Assembly (NCBI GenBank): GCA_904502235.1
Contig: CAJGDP010000010.1
Location: forward strand, 1-52,920
Reading direction: 5' to 3'
Length of the DNA: 52,920 nucleotides
Source: an uncultured Bacteroidaceae bacterium
GTDB taxonomy: Bacteria; Bacteroidota; Bacteroidia; Bacteroidales; Bacteroidaceae
The first letter of the stretch is position 1, and each line of letters opens with the position of its first letter. The position numbers were made by a program, and so were the translations under genes. The notes below the pieces were generated by a model. That model did no database searches, was not told where the DNA came from, and worked only from the letters and a program-made list of their open reading frames with translations. Shown here one piece after another: positions 16,343 to 25,997 of the stretch.

Positions 16343-18319
16343 ATGGCAAACAAAAATCTGAATATAAAGAAGCCTAAATTCAGTTTCACCTGGTTCTACA
16401 TGGTAGTGGGTGGAGCTTTGTTGTTGTTCTATCTGTTTGGCGACAACAAGGAAAACATGGTGATGCAGAAGGAGTATTCTGAACTTACCGAACTCATCAC
16501 AAAAGGATATGTCGAGAGAATAACAGTCTACGATAACGACGATATAGAGGCATACATCTATAAGGATTCTGCAGGATATGTATTCAAAGAGAAGAACATT
16601 GCCAAAGGCGTACACCCGATGGTGGTATCGACAATTGGTTCGAGAGACAACTTTGAGAAATTCATTTTTGAGCAGAAGGACAACGGCAATTTCAAGGGAA
16701 CACTGAACTACGACAAGAAGCCCGACTACCTCGGCGGATTCCTGTGGAACATTCTGCCTTTTGTTGTGATTGTGGGTGTATGGATTTTCCTCATGCGCAA
16801 AATGAGCGGTGGCGGAGGTGGTCAAGGCGGTGTGTTCAATGTGGGCAAATCGCAGGCAAAACTCTTTGACAAGGGCAACCAGCCAAAAATCACGTTCAAG
16901 GATGTAGCCGGACAGGAAGGTGCAAAACAGGAGGTTAAAGAGATTGTGGATTTCCTCAAAAACCCACAAGTATATACTGAACTTGGTGGTAAAATCCCCA
17001 AAGGGGCTCTGCTAGTAGGCCCTCCGGGAACCGGTAAGACATTGCTTGCCAAAGCTGTTGCCGGCGAGGCAAACGTGCCGTTCTTCTCGATGTCGGGTTC
17101 CGACTTTGTTGAAATGTTTGTGGGTGTGGGTGCTTCGCGCGTACGCGACCTGTTCCGTCAGGCAAAAGAGAAGGCACCATGTATAATTTTCATTGATGAG
17201 ATTGACGCCGTCGGTCGTGCACGTGGCAAAAACCCCAATATGGGTGGAAACGACGAGAGAGAGAACACTCTCAACCAGTTGCTTACCGAGATGGACGGCT
17301 TTGGAACAAACAGCGGTATTATTGTGATTGCTGCTACCAACCGTGCCGATATTCTTGACAAGGCATTGTTGCGCGCAGGACGTTTCGACCGTCAGATACA
17401 CGTTGACCTACCCGACCTTAATGAGCGTAAAGAGGTGTTCAAGGTTCATTTGAGCCCACTGAAACTCGACCAGTCTGTTGAGATTGATACTCTTGCACGA
17501 CAGACACCGGGATTCTCGGGTGCAGACATAGCCAACGTATGCAACGAGGCGGCACTCATTGCGGCACGCAACCAGAAGAAAGCTGTAGACAAGCAGGATT
17601 TCCTTGACGCGATAGACCGTATAATAGGCGGATTGGAGAAGAAGACAAAGGTGATGACTCAAAAGGAGAAAGAGACTATTGCCATCCACGAAGCGGGACA
17701 CGCAACGATCTCATGGTTCCTTGAACATGCCAACCCGTTGATTAAGGTAACGATTGTTCCACGCGGAAGAGCACTCGGTGCAGCATGGTACATGCCTGAG
17801 GAGCGACAGATTACCACCAAAGAGCAGATGCTCGATGAGATGTGCGCAACACTTGGCGGTCGCGCTGCAGAGGAAGCTTTCATCGGACACATTTCAACAG
17901 GTGCGATGAACGACCTTGAGCGTGTAACAAAGCAGGCATACGGAATGATTGCATACGCAGGCATGAGCGACAAGCTCTCGAACCTGTGCTATTACAACAA
18001 CAATGAATACTCTTTCAACCGCCCATACAGCGAAAAGACTGCCGAAACCATAGACAACGAGGTTCATAAAATGATTAACGAGCAGTACGAAAGAGCTAAA
18101 GAGCTGTTGCGCGAGCACAAGGAGGGACATGCCGAACTTGCAAAACTCCTTATGGAACGTGAGGTTATCTTTGCCGAGGATGTTGAGAAGATTTTCGGAA
18201 AACGCCCTTGGACATCGCGTAGCGAGGAGATTTTTGCAAGCAACGAAAACGTGGCTGAAGAAACAGCACAAGCTGAAGCTACAGAACAACCCGAAGCAGA
18301 GCCAACAGTTACTGCTTAA
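16343..18319 (+). CDS. ftsH: ATP-dependent zinc metalloprotease FtsH
   Basis: Inner-membrane AAA+ protease that degrades damaged membrane proteins and regulatory substrates. The 658 residues show a first membrane helix (about 16-35), a periplasmic domain, a second helix (about 133-150), then the AAA module with Walker A GPPGTGKT (226-233), Walker B IIFIDEIDA, and the M41 protease domain with HEAGH (449-453) for zinc. The C-terminus is a low-complexity tail rich in Glu, Ala and Thr. It lies between rsfS and cdsA in an apparent operon. All key residues seem intact. Confidence 0.98.
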   Translation: MANKNLNIKKPKFSFTWFYMVVGGALLLFYLFGDNKENMVMQKEYSELTELITKGYVERITVYDNDDIEAYIYKDSAGYVFKEKNIAKGVHPMVVSTIGSRDNFEKFIFEQKDNGNFKGTLNYDKKPDYLGGFLWNILPFVVIVGVWIFLMRKMSGGGGGQGGVFNVGKSQAKLFDKGNQPKITFKDVAGQEGAKQEVKEIVDFLKNPQVYTELGGKIPKGALLVGPPGTGKTLLAKAVAGEANVPFFSMSGSDFVEMFVGVGASRVRDLFRQAKEKAPCIIFIDEIDAVGRARGKNPNMGGNDERENTLNQLLTEMDGFGTNSGIIVIAATNRADILDKALLRAGRFDRQIHVDLPDLNERKEVFKVHLSPLKLDQSVEIDTLARQTPGFSGADIANVCNEAALIAARNQKKAVDKQDFLDAIDRIIGGLEKKTKVMTQKEKETIAIHEAGHATISWFLEHANPLIKVTIVPRGRALGAAWYMPEERQITTKEQMLDEMCATLGGRAAEEAFIGHISTGAMNDLERVTKQAYGMIAYAGMSDKLSNLCYYNNNEYSFNRPYSEKTAETIDNEVHKMINEQYERAKELLREHKEGHAELAKLLMEREVIFAEDVEKIFGKRPWTSRSEEIFASNENVAEETAQAEATEQPEAEPTVTA

Positions 18320-18354
18320 AGAAACGATAAAACACAATTTAGAACAACAACAAT

Positions 18355-19194
18355 ATGAAAAAGTTATTGGTGCGAATTGCCACAGGTGCTGCATTTGCAA
18401 TAATATTGCTGGCATCAATCCTTTACAACAAGGTTTCATTCGGAGCATTATTCCTGTTGGTAACCTTGCTGTCGGTGAATGAATTCTGTTCCATCACTAA
18501 AAAATACAAAGCCACTACATTCAATACATGGCTTACGGTACTTGGTGGAGGGTATCTGTTTTTTGCAACTTTCATGATTTTTCATGGAGCAAAGCAAGTG
18601 AATCCGCTTACGATGTACTCGCCATATATAGCAATTGTGGCATACACCTTTGTACGACAGTTGTTCGATACAGAGAGCAAGCCTTTGGACAATTATGCCT
18701 ATTTCACACTGAGTCAGGTTTACGTGGCTCTGCCTCTTGCTCTGTTGAATATCCTGGCTACAGTCGGTGCAGAAGAAGGTTCTACATACAGTTGGCTGTT
18801 ACCAATAACTATATTCCTGTTCATCTGGTGCAACGATACCGGTGCATTCTTTGTAGGTTGCTCCATTGGCAAGCACAAGATGTTCGAACGTATATCACCT
18901 AAAAAAACGTGGGAAGGATTTATTGGTGGCACAGTTGTTACCATTGCTGCCGGTGTGGCAATGTCGTACATATTCGATACGATGAACATCTGGCAATGGA
19001 TGGGAATGGCAGCCGTTGTAGTTGCGGCAGGTACATTGGGCGACCTTGTAGAGTCGAGCATGAAGCGCGAAATGGAGATAAAGGATTCAAGCAACATACT
19101 GCCCGGACACGGTGGTATGCTCGACCGTTTCGACAGCACATTGCTTGCTATACCTTGCGTATTGGTTTACTTGAACTTAATTGGAATTCTTTAA
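18355..19194 (+). CDS. cdsA: Phosphatidate cytidylyltransferase (CDP-diacylglycerol synthase)
   Basis: Inner-membrane enzyme that makes CDP-diacylglycerol from phosphatidate and CTP for phospholipid synthesis. The 279-residue protein is mostly transmembrane helices. It carries the family signature near the C-terminus: SSMKREMEIKDSS, then PGHGGMLDRFDS. It begins 35 bases after ftsH. Its last 18 bases overlap the end of lpxB on the opposite strand, so the two genes share their 3' ends without a separate terminator. Confidence 0.96.
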   Translation: MKKLLVRIATGAAFAIILLASILYNKVSFGALFLLVTLLSVNEFCSITKKYKATTFNTWLTVLGGGYLFFATFMIFHGAKQVNPLTMYSPYIAIVAYTFVRQLFDTESKPLDNYAYFTLSQVYVALPLALLNILATVGAEEGSTYSWLLPITIFLFIWCNDTGAFFVGCSIGKHKMFERISPKKTWEGFIGGTVVTIAAGVAMSYIFDTMNIWQWMGMAAVVVAAGTLGDLVESSMKREMEIKDSSNILPGHGGMLDRFDSTLLAIPCVLVYLNLIGIL

Positions 19195-20319
19195 GAATCT
19201 GACAATCTTCTGAGCCGTGCGCTCTGACGCTCCCGGCTCACCAAGAATATCCATCATGCGGCTATACTCACTGAGCATAGCCGCTCTTTTTTTGCCATCC
19301 GACGGCAAAAGCCCTGCCAGTTCGTCCTTTATATTAGCGACACTCATATCAGCGGCTACAAGTTCGCGCACCACTTCGCGGTCGGCAATAAGGTTTACCA
19401 AGGAGATGAATCGCACCTTAAGGAATTTTTTCTTAAGCCATGAATAGAGTTTGGGCATTGGAGTGGCATAGCACACCACCTGTGGCACGTTGAACAATGC
19501 AGTTTCGAGTGTAGCCGTTCCCGATGTAACCAATGCCGCATGGGCATTGTTGAGAATATCATAGGTCTGCCCGAAAAGAATCTTTGCACCCGACTCGAGA
19601 TACGGCTCATAAAAATCCTTGTCGATTCCGGGTGCTCCGGCTATTATGGGCTGATAGTCGGGGAATGCTTTCATTGCCTCGAGCATCATTGGCAGATTGG
19701 CTACAATCTCCTGCTTACGACTACCCGACAGAAGAGCAACGAAAGGCTTGTCGGGCAAACCGTTCTGTTCCAAGAACTCTGCACGCGATTTCGCTTTGCC
19801 CTTTAGAAAGGCGTCAACAGCGTCCACACATGGATTGCCCACATAGTTTATCTTATAACCGTGCTTCTTCTCAAAGAAAGCTATCTCGAACGGGAGTATT
19901 GAGAATAGCTCATCTACATCGCGCTTGATATTCTTTATGCGATGCTCTTTCCACGCCCAAATCTTTGGAGAGATATAGTAATATACAGGAATCTTGCTGT
20001 TCTTGTGTATATATTCTGCAACAGAAAGATTGAAACCGGGATAATCCACCAGAATAAGCGCATCGGGCTTCCACTCCATAATATCCTTCTTGCACATCTT
20101 CATGTTCGAAAGGATGGTTCTAAGATGCAACAACACCGGGACAAATCCCATATATGCAAGCTCGCGGTAATGCTTTACGCGCTCACCACCCACTGCCGAC
20201 ATAAGGTCTCCGCCAAAGAAACGGAAATCGGCATCGGCATCGACTTCCTTTATAGCCTTCATAAGGTTCGATGCATGCAAATCGCCCGAAGCCTCACCAA
20301 CTATGAGATAATATTTCAT
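19177..20319 (-). CDS. lpxB: Lipid-A-disaccharide synthase
   Basis: Membrane-associated glycosyltransferase (GT19) that joins UDP-2,3-diacylglucosamine and lipid X to form the lipid A disaccharide. The 380 residues align with LpxB throughout: GEASGDLHASNL at the N-terminus, the central PVYYYISPKIWAWK segment, and ALVTSGTATLETALFNVPQVV in the donor-binding half. Length is normal. It is 25 bases downstream of surE on the same strand, so surE-lpxB form an operon, and it overlaps cdsA tail to tail. Confidence 0.97.
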   Translation of the reverse strand: MKYYLIVGEASGDLHASNLMKAIKEVDADADFRFFGGDLMSAVGGERVKHYRELAYMGFVPVLLHLRTILSNMKMCKKDIMEWKPDALILVDYPGFNLSVAEYIHKNSKIPVYYYISPKIWAWKEHRIKNIKRDVDELFSILPFEIAFFEKKHGYKINYVGNPCVDAVDAFLKGKAKSRAEFLEQNGLPDKPFVALLSGSRKQEIVANLPMMLEAMKAFPDYQPIIAGAPGIDKDFYEPYLESGAKILFGQTYDILNNAHAALVTSGTATLETALFNVPQVVCYATPMPKLYSWLKKKFLKVRFISLVNLIADREVVRELVAADMSVANIKDELAGLLPSDGKKRAAMLSEYSRMMDILGEPGASERTAQKIVRFLKNSN

Positions 20320-20344
20320 GGTTACATTTTTTCAGTTTACGGAA

Positions 20345-21115
20345 TCACAGCCCCCACTGCTTCATCTCTTCGAGCAGTCTGTAATCGGTCATATCTATTG
20401 AAATCGGAGTTATCGCCACATAGTTGTCGTTGAGTGCAACGCGGTCGGCATCCGGGTCTGTTTCATCAAGCACAAATTCACCTGTAAGGAACAGCCATTT
20501 CCCGTCGCTGCCGCGCGGGTCATCTTTCATTTCCCACTCATTGACCCAACGGCCCATAGCCTGACGGCACACCTTCACACCTGCATATGAGGGAGAATCG
20601 GGAAAATTCACATTCAGGCAGCTGCCTTTAGGCAGCCCCTTTTCGAGTACCTTTGCTACAATTTTGCGTATGACATCGAATGTTGGGGTAAAATCGGCAT
20701 TTGCATCATGCGAACACAACGAGAATGCTATCGAAGGGATACCCTTCATACAGCCCTCCATGACAACACCCATCGTTCCCGAATAGTGGGCATTCACCGC
20801 AGAATTGTCGCCGTGGTTTATGCCGCCGACAACAAGGTCATATTTACCTATAATACTATCAAATGCAGCTTTTACACAGTCACAGGGTGTGCCCGTGCAG
20901 GTATATATGCGAACAGGAGCATTGAGGTCATCCGCAAGGGGTTCAACCTTCACCGGCACCTCACTGGTTATAGCACACCCCTGGCCCGAACGACCCTTAT
21001 GCGGCGCAAAGACATCCACTTTCCCGAATTCGCTCAATACCCCCACAAGAGAGTTTATTCCTTTGGCAAAATATCCGTCGTCATTAGATACCAGAATACG
21101 CAGTTTTTTGTCCAT
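20345..21115 (-). CDS. surE: 5'-nucleotidase SurE
   Basis: Metal-dependent phosphatase acting on nucleoside 5'-monophosphates. I place the start at the ATG at 21115 because the protein then begins MDKKLRILVSNDDGY as SurE proteins do; an upstream ATG at 21169 would add 18 unusual residues and reach into the divergent promoter region. The 256 residues include the metal-binding Asp12-Asp13, a Ser in HKGRSGQG, and the VVGGINHGDNS motif. It is the first gene of surE-lpxB and is divergent from the GH84 gene. Confidence 0.95.
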   Translation of the reverse strand: MDKKLRILVSNDDGYFAKGINSLVGVLSEFGKVDVFAPHKGRSGQGCAITSEVPVKVEPLADDLNAPVRIYTCTGTPCDCVKAAFDSIIGKYDLVVGGINHGDNSAVNAHYSGTMGVVMEGCMKGIPSIAFSLCSHDANADFTPTFDVIRKIVAKVLEKGLPKGSCLNVNFPDSPSYAGVKVCRQAMGRWVNEWEMKDDPRGSDGKWLFLTGEFVLDETDPDADRVALNDNYVAITPISIDMTDYRLLEEMKQWGL

Positions 21116-21155
21116 AATATCTTTTTTAGAAATTTCAACGCGAATATAATAAAAA

Positions 21156-21187
21156 TTTGTCGAATTCATCTTTAATACCTATCTTCG
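21156..21187 (+). promoter_or_regulatory. Likely promoter of the GH84 gene
   Basis: TTTG (21156-21159) and TATCTTCG (21180-21187) are separated by 20 bases; the second box differs from TAnnTTTG at one position. It lies 20 bases before the chosen start. Confidence 0.5.
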
Positions 21188-21207
21188 CATATAATAAATT
21201 AAGAATT

Positions 21208-24105
21208 ATGAACATAAAAAGAGTTTTCGGCAAAGCATTATTTATGCTTGCAATAGCTGTAGCACAGGTTACAAATGCACAACAAGCAAAAATTTATCCT
21301 ATTCCACAAAGCATTATATGGGGCAATGAAACTGCATTTGCGAACAACGCAGGCTACACCATTACCGGAGAAGCAGATGCAGACGCAGACGCAATAAATC
21401 TTTTCAAAAAGAACTTTGCCACAACAGACGGCACAGTAGAACTCATCATCGGCGAGCGTGGCGATGATGCAGTTGCGGCATACGAAAGCCTCATCCCTGA
21501 AAAAACCGAAGGTTACTATCTTTCTGTAAGTGAAAACAAGGTGGTAATTGCCGGCAACGACGCTTCGGGAACATTCTACGGAGTGCAAACATTCATTCAG
21601 ATGGCATCACAGCCAAATGTTATGTGCGCTACCATAACCGACTACCCAAGTGTACCACAGCGCGGACTTGTAGAGGGATATTATGGTAACCCTTACAGCG
21701 AAGCCGACCGCATGGGACTCTTGAAAATGTTCGGAGAGCTCAAGATGAACGTATACATCTATGGTCCAAAGGATGATGCCTACCACAAAAGCAAATGGCG
21801 CGAGGAATATCCCGCAGAGCTTGGCAAGAAAATCACAGAGTATGTAAATGTTGCCAAAGCCAACAAGATTGAGTTTATGTGGGCAATCCATCCGGGCGAA
21901 GATATACAATGGAACGACACTGACAGAGCAAACATCGTAAACAAATTGAAAGCGATGTGCGCATTGGGTGTAAGAAGTTTTGCCGTATTCTGGGACGACC
22001 TTTGGGGTGACGACGGCACACACGGCGATGAACAGGCCGAGCTTATGAATTACATTGCATCGGAGCTGAAAAAGGCCTACCCCGATGTAAAGCCACTTAC
22101 AATATGCCCAACACAATATAACAAAGGCTGGGCAAATGCAGTATATCTGCCTGCACTCGGTGACATAATGAACAGCGACATAAATATTATGTGGACAGGA
22201 AACAGCGTTGTGGATATGATAAACTACAGCGACATGACTTGGATTAACAACCAAATCAAGCGCAAGGCCTATATCTGGCTCAACTACCCTGTTAGCGACT
22301 ATTGTATCAACCACCTGCTCATGGGTCCCACCTACGGCAACGACCTTAACATTGCCGATATGCTCTCGGGATTCGTTTCAAACCCGATGGAATACGCCGA
22401 GGCGTCAAAGGTTTCTTTGTTCAGCATAGCAGATTATACTTGGAACATGCCCGCGTACGATTCGAATGCATCGTGGGAGGCTGCAATGAAATACCTGATG
22501 CCCGAGAACAATGATGCTTTCCGTTTCTTCTGCGAGAACAATGTTGACCTTGGAGCAAACACACATGGCTTGCGTCGCACAGACGAATCGCCCGAATTTG
22601 TTGTTGCAAAAAACACCTTCAACAGCAAGATTAACAGTGACAGAACGGCTGCATACGCGGCTGTGGGCGAGCAGTTCAGCAAATTGGTAAGCACAGCCGA
22701 AACACTGTTGAGTACAAACGAAGCACCGGCTCTCACAAGCGAAATAGAACCATGGATACAATCAATGAAATATCTTGGTCAAAAGGGTGTATGCATCATT
22801 GAAATGAACAATGCACTCACAGAGAAAAACCCAGAGAATTTCATCAACAGCTATTTGAAATACAAGGAGTACGACGAGGCGCAGGGAGCACTTCGCTCAC
22901 GCAATTTCGAAGGTTCATTGAGAGTTGCCACACCTGCAGTCGGAACCGTACACATCGTGCCATTCATAAAGGATGCCATAGGCACACTTGTTGCCGAATA
23001 CAAGGAGGTCTACGACTACCGCACAGATGTATTCCCGGCACAGGTTCTTGAGAATGGCACCTATCACATAATGTACGACGGTAAATATCTCACGAACAAC
23101 AATAAATCAGCCGGGACAAAACCGGTTTTCCAGACCGAACAGGACAATATACGCCCACAGAACCAGGAGTGGAAAATAAGTATTGATCCAAGCACCAACC
23201 GCTACAAGATTATCAACCTTGAGGACAACCGCTATCTCAACGAAAACGGTAGTTTCACTGTCAGCGACGACACCAACCCCTACGAGGCTGTATGGCACAC
23301 ATACGACATCACACTGCTTGCAAATGGCAAATACGCCATACAGAACGGAGGAAGTGCCGGCACTGCATTCTGGACAGTAAGCGGAACGCAGATACAGAAA
23401 GGTAACTCAACTAATTTGCCCGAAAAATACATCTTCGACATCATCCCATTGGGCGGTACTGCCAAAACACTAATTGACAAGGATAAGGTATATTACATCA
23501 TGGATGGCAACAGATTCCTCACAAACACCAACATCAATGGCAGTGGCGGAACACCAACATTCAAGATTGTTGAAGAACTCACGACAGCACAGGAGTGGAA
23601 GATTGCAGCCGACGCAAACGGTAATAATTGCTATAAAATAACAAGCAACGCCGATGGTCGCTACATAAACGAATATGGCGTTTTCGGAACAAACCAATAC
23701 TATGCCGACTGGAACACATATCTATTGACAGCGATGGGCGACAAATGGTCAATCCAATGGACACAGTCGGCTGCAAAGAACGGTGCAAAATACCTTGTGG
23801 TTTCCGGCGACAAATTAACAGAGAAGGACATATCGCGTTCCGAGAGTTACACTGTAAAGATTATTGCAAAAGACGAATACACAGAAATAAAGGATGTCAA
23901 AGAGAACTCTGTTCTGAAAATCCAAAAAGGTAAAATAACTGCTGACGAGAATTGCCGACACATTGCCATTTATTCAGCCGATGGCAGAACTGTAAAAGAG
24001 GCAGACAGCAACTGTGTATCAACAGCAGGACTTTCCAAAGGATTATACATTGCTGTTGCCAAATTCGACGACAGCACAGCTACACTTAAATTCGTTGTTG
24101 AATAG
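21208..24105 (+). CDS. Secreted GH84 beta-N-acetylglucosaminidase (O-GlcNAcase-like) with C-terminal trefoil-like modules
   Basis: Exported glycoside hydrolase that removes terminal GlcNAc from glycoproteins or mucin-type glycans. The start at 21208 gives a signal peptide (MNIKRVFGKALF..., ending TNAQQ). An N-terminal GH84 accessory domain (about 25-145) precedes the catalytic barrel (about 150-440), which contains VEGYYGNPYSEADR, NVYIYGPKDD, FMWAIHPGEDIQWN, the catalytic pair Asp263-Asp264 (FWDDLWGDD), and KRKAYIWLNYPVSDY. A helical segment follows, then two similar beta-rich units starting near residues 614 and 757 (TYHIMYDGKYLT and VYYIMDGNRFLT), which resemble ricin-type trefoils. A sorting-like tail ends ...KGLYIAVAKFDDS...VVE. 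The mechanism is substrate-assisted through the N-acetyl group. It lies alone between surE and parA, and is followed by a strong terminator. Confidence 0.93.
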   Translation: MNIKRVFGKALFMLAIAVAQVTNAQQAKIYPIPQSIIWGNETAFANNAGYTITGEADADADAINLFKKNFATTDGTVELIIGERGDDAVAAYESLIPEKTEGYYLSVSENKVVIAGNDASGTFYGVQTFIQMASQPNVMCATITDYPSVPQRGLVEGYYGNPYSEADRMGLLKMFGELKMNVYIYGPKDDAYHKSKWREEYPAELGKKITEYVNVAKANKIEFMWAIHPGEDIQWNDTDRANIVNKLKAMCALGVRSFAVFWDDLWGDDGTHGDEQAELMNYIASELKKAYPDVKPLTICPTQYNKGWANAVYLPALGDIMNSDINIMWTGNSVVDMINYSDMTWINNQIKRKAYIWLNYPVSDYCINHLLMGPTYGNDLNIADMLSGFVSNPMEYAEASKVSLFSIADYTWNMPAYDSNASWEAAMKYLMPENNDAFRFFCENNVDLGANTHGLRRTDESPEFVVAKNTFNSKINSDRTAAYAAVGEQFSKLVSTAETLLSTNEAPALTSEIEPWIQSMKYLGQKGVCIIEMNNALTEKNPENFINSYLKYKEYDEAQGALRSRNFEGSLRVATPAVGTVHIVPFIKDAIGTLVAEYKEVYDYRTDVFPAQVLENGTYHIMYDGKYLTNNNKSAGTKPVFQTEQDNIRPQNQEWKISIDPSTNRYKIINLEDNRYLNENGSFTVSDDTNPYEAVWHTYDITLLANGKYAIQNGGSAGTAFWTVSGTQIQKGNSTNLPEKYIFDIIPLGGTAKTLIDKDKVYYIMDGNRFLTNTNINGSGGTPTFKIVEELTTAQEWKIAADANGNNCYKITSNADGRYINEYGVFGTNQYYADWNTYLLTAMGDKWSIQWTQSAAKNGAKYLVVSGDKLTEKDISRSESYTVKIIAKDEYTEIKDVKENSVLKIQKGKITADENCRHIAIYSADGRTVKEADSNCVSTAGLSKGLYIAVAKFDDSTATLKFVVE

Positions 24106-24126
24106 CAGACATATTCAATATCAAGT

Positions 24127-24163
24127 AAAAATGTTACACAGCGGCAACTGTGTAACATTTTTT
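24127..24163 (+). terminator. Intrinsic terminator after the GH84 gene
   Basis: Fifteen perfect base pairs (24127-24141 with 24148-24162), a loop of CGGCAA and a T run. Confidence 0.9.
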
Positions 24164-24229
24164 ATGACTGTTATTAACCGATTGTTCATAAGTAATTGAA
24201 TTTTTATAAAATACATTCTTTTTTTTTCA

Positions 24230-24252
24230 TAACTTTGCATCATAAATGATGC
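24230..24252 (+). promoter_or_regulatory. Probable -7 box and adjoining palindrome upstream of parA
   Basis: TAACTTTG (24230-24237) fits the TAnnTTTG box; no good TTTG is found at the usual distance. Immediately after it, 24237-24252 is a 7+7 palindrome (GCATCAT, AA, ATGATGC) at the expected transcription start, where an operator could sit. Confidence 0.45.
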
Positions 24253-24349
24253 GAAGATTGGCTACACTCGTTGTAAAATTGCAAATAAGATTTGTATTTA
24301 ACTCGCAGGCACAATCTTTACATGAGAAATAATGCGAAAAAAGTATTGT

Positions 24350-25117
24350 ATGGGTAAAATAATAGCATTAGCAAATCAAAAAGGTGGTGTCGGTAAAACC
24401 ACTACAACAATAAATCTAGCCGCGTCGTTGGCAACGCTCGAGAAAAAGGTTCTCGTCGTTGATGCCGACCCGCAGGCAAATGCATCTTCGGGCCTTGGTA
24501 TCGACATACGAAATATCGAATGCTCCATATACGAATGCCTTATAAACAAGACAGTTCTGGAACAAGGCATACACAAGACCTGCGTAGACGGTCTGGAAAT
24601 AATTCCTTCGCACATCGACCTTGTGGGAGCAGAAATCGAAATGCTCGACATGCCGAACAGGGAGAAAATCATGCGCGAGGTACTTGCTCCTATAAAGGAC
24701 AAATACGACTATATCCTCATTGACAGTTCACCGTCATTGGGATTGATAACCGTAAACTCACTCACAGCCGCAGACTCTGTGATAATCCCGGTGCAGTGCG
24801 AATATTTTGCACTCGAGGGTATCAGCAAGCTTCTGAACACAATCAAAATCATCAAGTCGAATCTGAATCCTCAACTCGATATCGAGGGATTCCTTCTGAC
24901 GATGTTCAACTCACGTTTGCGCTTGAGCAACCAGGTATATAACGAAGTAAAGAAACATTTCCGCGAACTGGTGTTCGAGACAGTGATACAGCGTAATATC
25001 AGACTTGGCGAAGCACCGAGCATGGGTATTCCCGTAATAATGTACGATGCGGAGTCTACCGGAGCAAAGAACTATCTGGCACTTGCCGACGAGATTATAA
25101 AAAGAAACAGTAAATAA
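24350..25117 (+). CDS. parA: Chromosome-partition ATPase ParA (Soj)
   Basis: Walker-type ATPase that works with ParB to separate replicated origins. I choose the ATG at 24350 because the protein then starts MGKIIALANQKGGVGKTT as ParA/Soj proteins do; an in-frame ATG at 24332 would add six residues. The deviant Walker A box KGGVGKTT is at residues 11-18, then VVDADPQANASSGLG and the ILIDSSPSLGLIT segment. Length 255 is normal for the chromosomal type. Its stop overlaps the parB start (TAATG), which implies translational coupling. Confidence 0.96.
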   Translation: MGKIIALANQKGGVGKTTTTINLAASLATLEKKVLVVDADPQANASSGLGIDIRNIECSIYECLINKTVLEQGIHKTCVDGLEIIPSHIDLVGAEIEMLDMPNREKIMREVLAPIKDKYDYILIDSSPSLGLITVNSLTAADSVIIPVQCEYFALEGISKLLNTIKIIKSNLNPQLDIEGFLLTMFNSRLRLSNQVYNEVKKHFRELVFETVIQRNIRLGEAPSMGIPVIMYDAESTGAKNYLALADEIIKRNSK

Positions 25118-25992
25118 TGGCAAAACAGCAATTCAAACTACGCGGACTGGACGCACTAATTTCTACTGAAGCCATCCGTCCTGCCGCATCATCATCCATT
25201 GGAGAGATTGAGATTGGCAAGATACATGCCAATCCCAACCAGCCACGTCGTGACTTCAACGAGGAGGCATTGCAGGAACTTGCCGACTCAATAAAGGAAC
25301 TTGGCGTGATACAGCCCATCACCCTACGCAAGGAAGATGATGGCAACTACATGATTATTGCCGGTGAGAGAAGATTCCGTGCATCACAGCTGGCAGGCAA
25401 AGATACAATTCCTGCATATATACTGAGTGCCAACGAAAAGGACACCATGGAGATGGCGCTTATCGAAAATATCCAGCGCGAAGATCTCAATCCGCTTGAA
25501 ATAGCCCTGGCATACCAGCAACTCATTGAACAGCACAACCTTTCGCAGGAACAGTTGAGCAAACGTGTGGGTAAAGGACGTGCCACTATAGCCAATTTCC
25601 TCCGCCTATTGAAACTCCCCGGCAACATCCAGGTGGCATTGAAGGAAAAGACCATTGACATGGGACATGCCAAAGCACTGCTTTCACTCTCTTCACATGC
25701 CGACCAGATAAGAATATTCAATGAAACCATAAAGAACGGGTATTCTGTACGTGAGGTGGAAGAACTTGTCCGCAACATAAAGGAGAGCAGTACTCCCGTT
25801 GCAAAAGCCGAAAGCAAGAGCAAGCAACAGAACGACACGTTCCATCAGTTGAAGAAACACCTGACACACTTTTTCCAGACACCGGTACAGCTGACTTGCA
25901 ACGAGAAAGGCAACGGAAAGATAAGCATTAAGTTCAAGAACGAGGAGGAGTTGGAGCGAATAATTGCAATATTCGACAAGCTAAACCAATAA
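25117..25992 (+). CDS. parB: Chromosome-partition protein ParB (Spo0J)
   Basis: CTP-dependent DNA clamp that binds parS and works with ParA. In the 291 residues, the N-terminal ParB/Srx domain contains NPNQPRRDF (about 39-47) and the GERRFRA box (84-90). The central helix-turn-helix reads LSKRVGKGRATIANFLRLLKLP (about 145-166, seen as two adjoining pieces), followed by a basic linker and a dimerisation domain. The start overlaps the parA stop. I found no parS-like palindrome in this window, so the binding sites must lie elsewhere. Confidence 0.96.
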   Translation: MAKQQFKLRGLDALISTEAIRPAASSSIGEIEIGKIHANPNQPRRDFNEEALQELADSIKELGVIQPITLRKEDDGNYMIIAGERRFRASQLAGKDTIPAYILSANEKDTMEMALIENIQREDLNPLEIALAYQQLIEQHNLSQEQLSKRVGKGRATIANFLRLLKLPGNIQVALKEKTIDMGHAKALLSLSSHADQIRIFNETIKNGYSVREVEELVRNIKESSTPVAKAESKSKQQNDTFHQLKKHLTHFFQTPVQLTCNEKGNGKISIKFKNEEELERIIAIFDKLNQ

Positions 25993-25997
25993 AAAGA

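Noticed and set aside
16184..16969. Minus-strand open frame of 261 codons over rsfS and ftsH
   Set aside because: It is antisense to two clear housekeeping genes, with a His/Val/Cys-rich composition and no motif.
21116..21169. Upstream start of surE at 21169
   Set aside because: It would add 18 residues not found in SurE proteins and extend into the promoter region of the divergent gene.
24106..24349. parS site for ParB
   Set aside because: No palindrome of the TGTTTCACGTGAAACA type was found here or elsewhere in the window; only a different 16-base palindrome is present.
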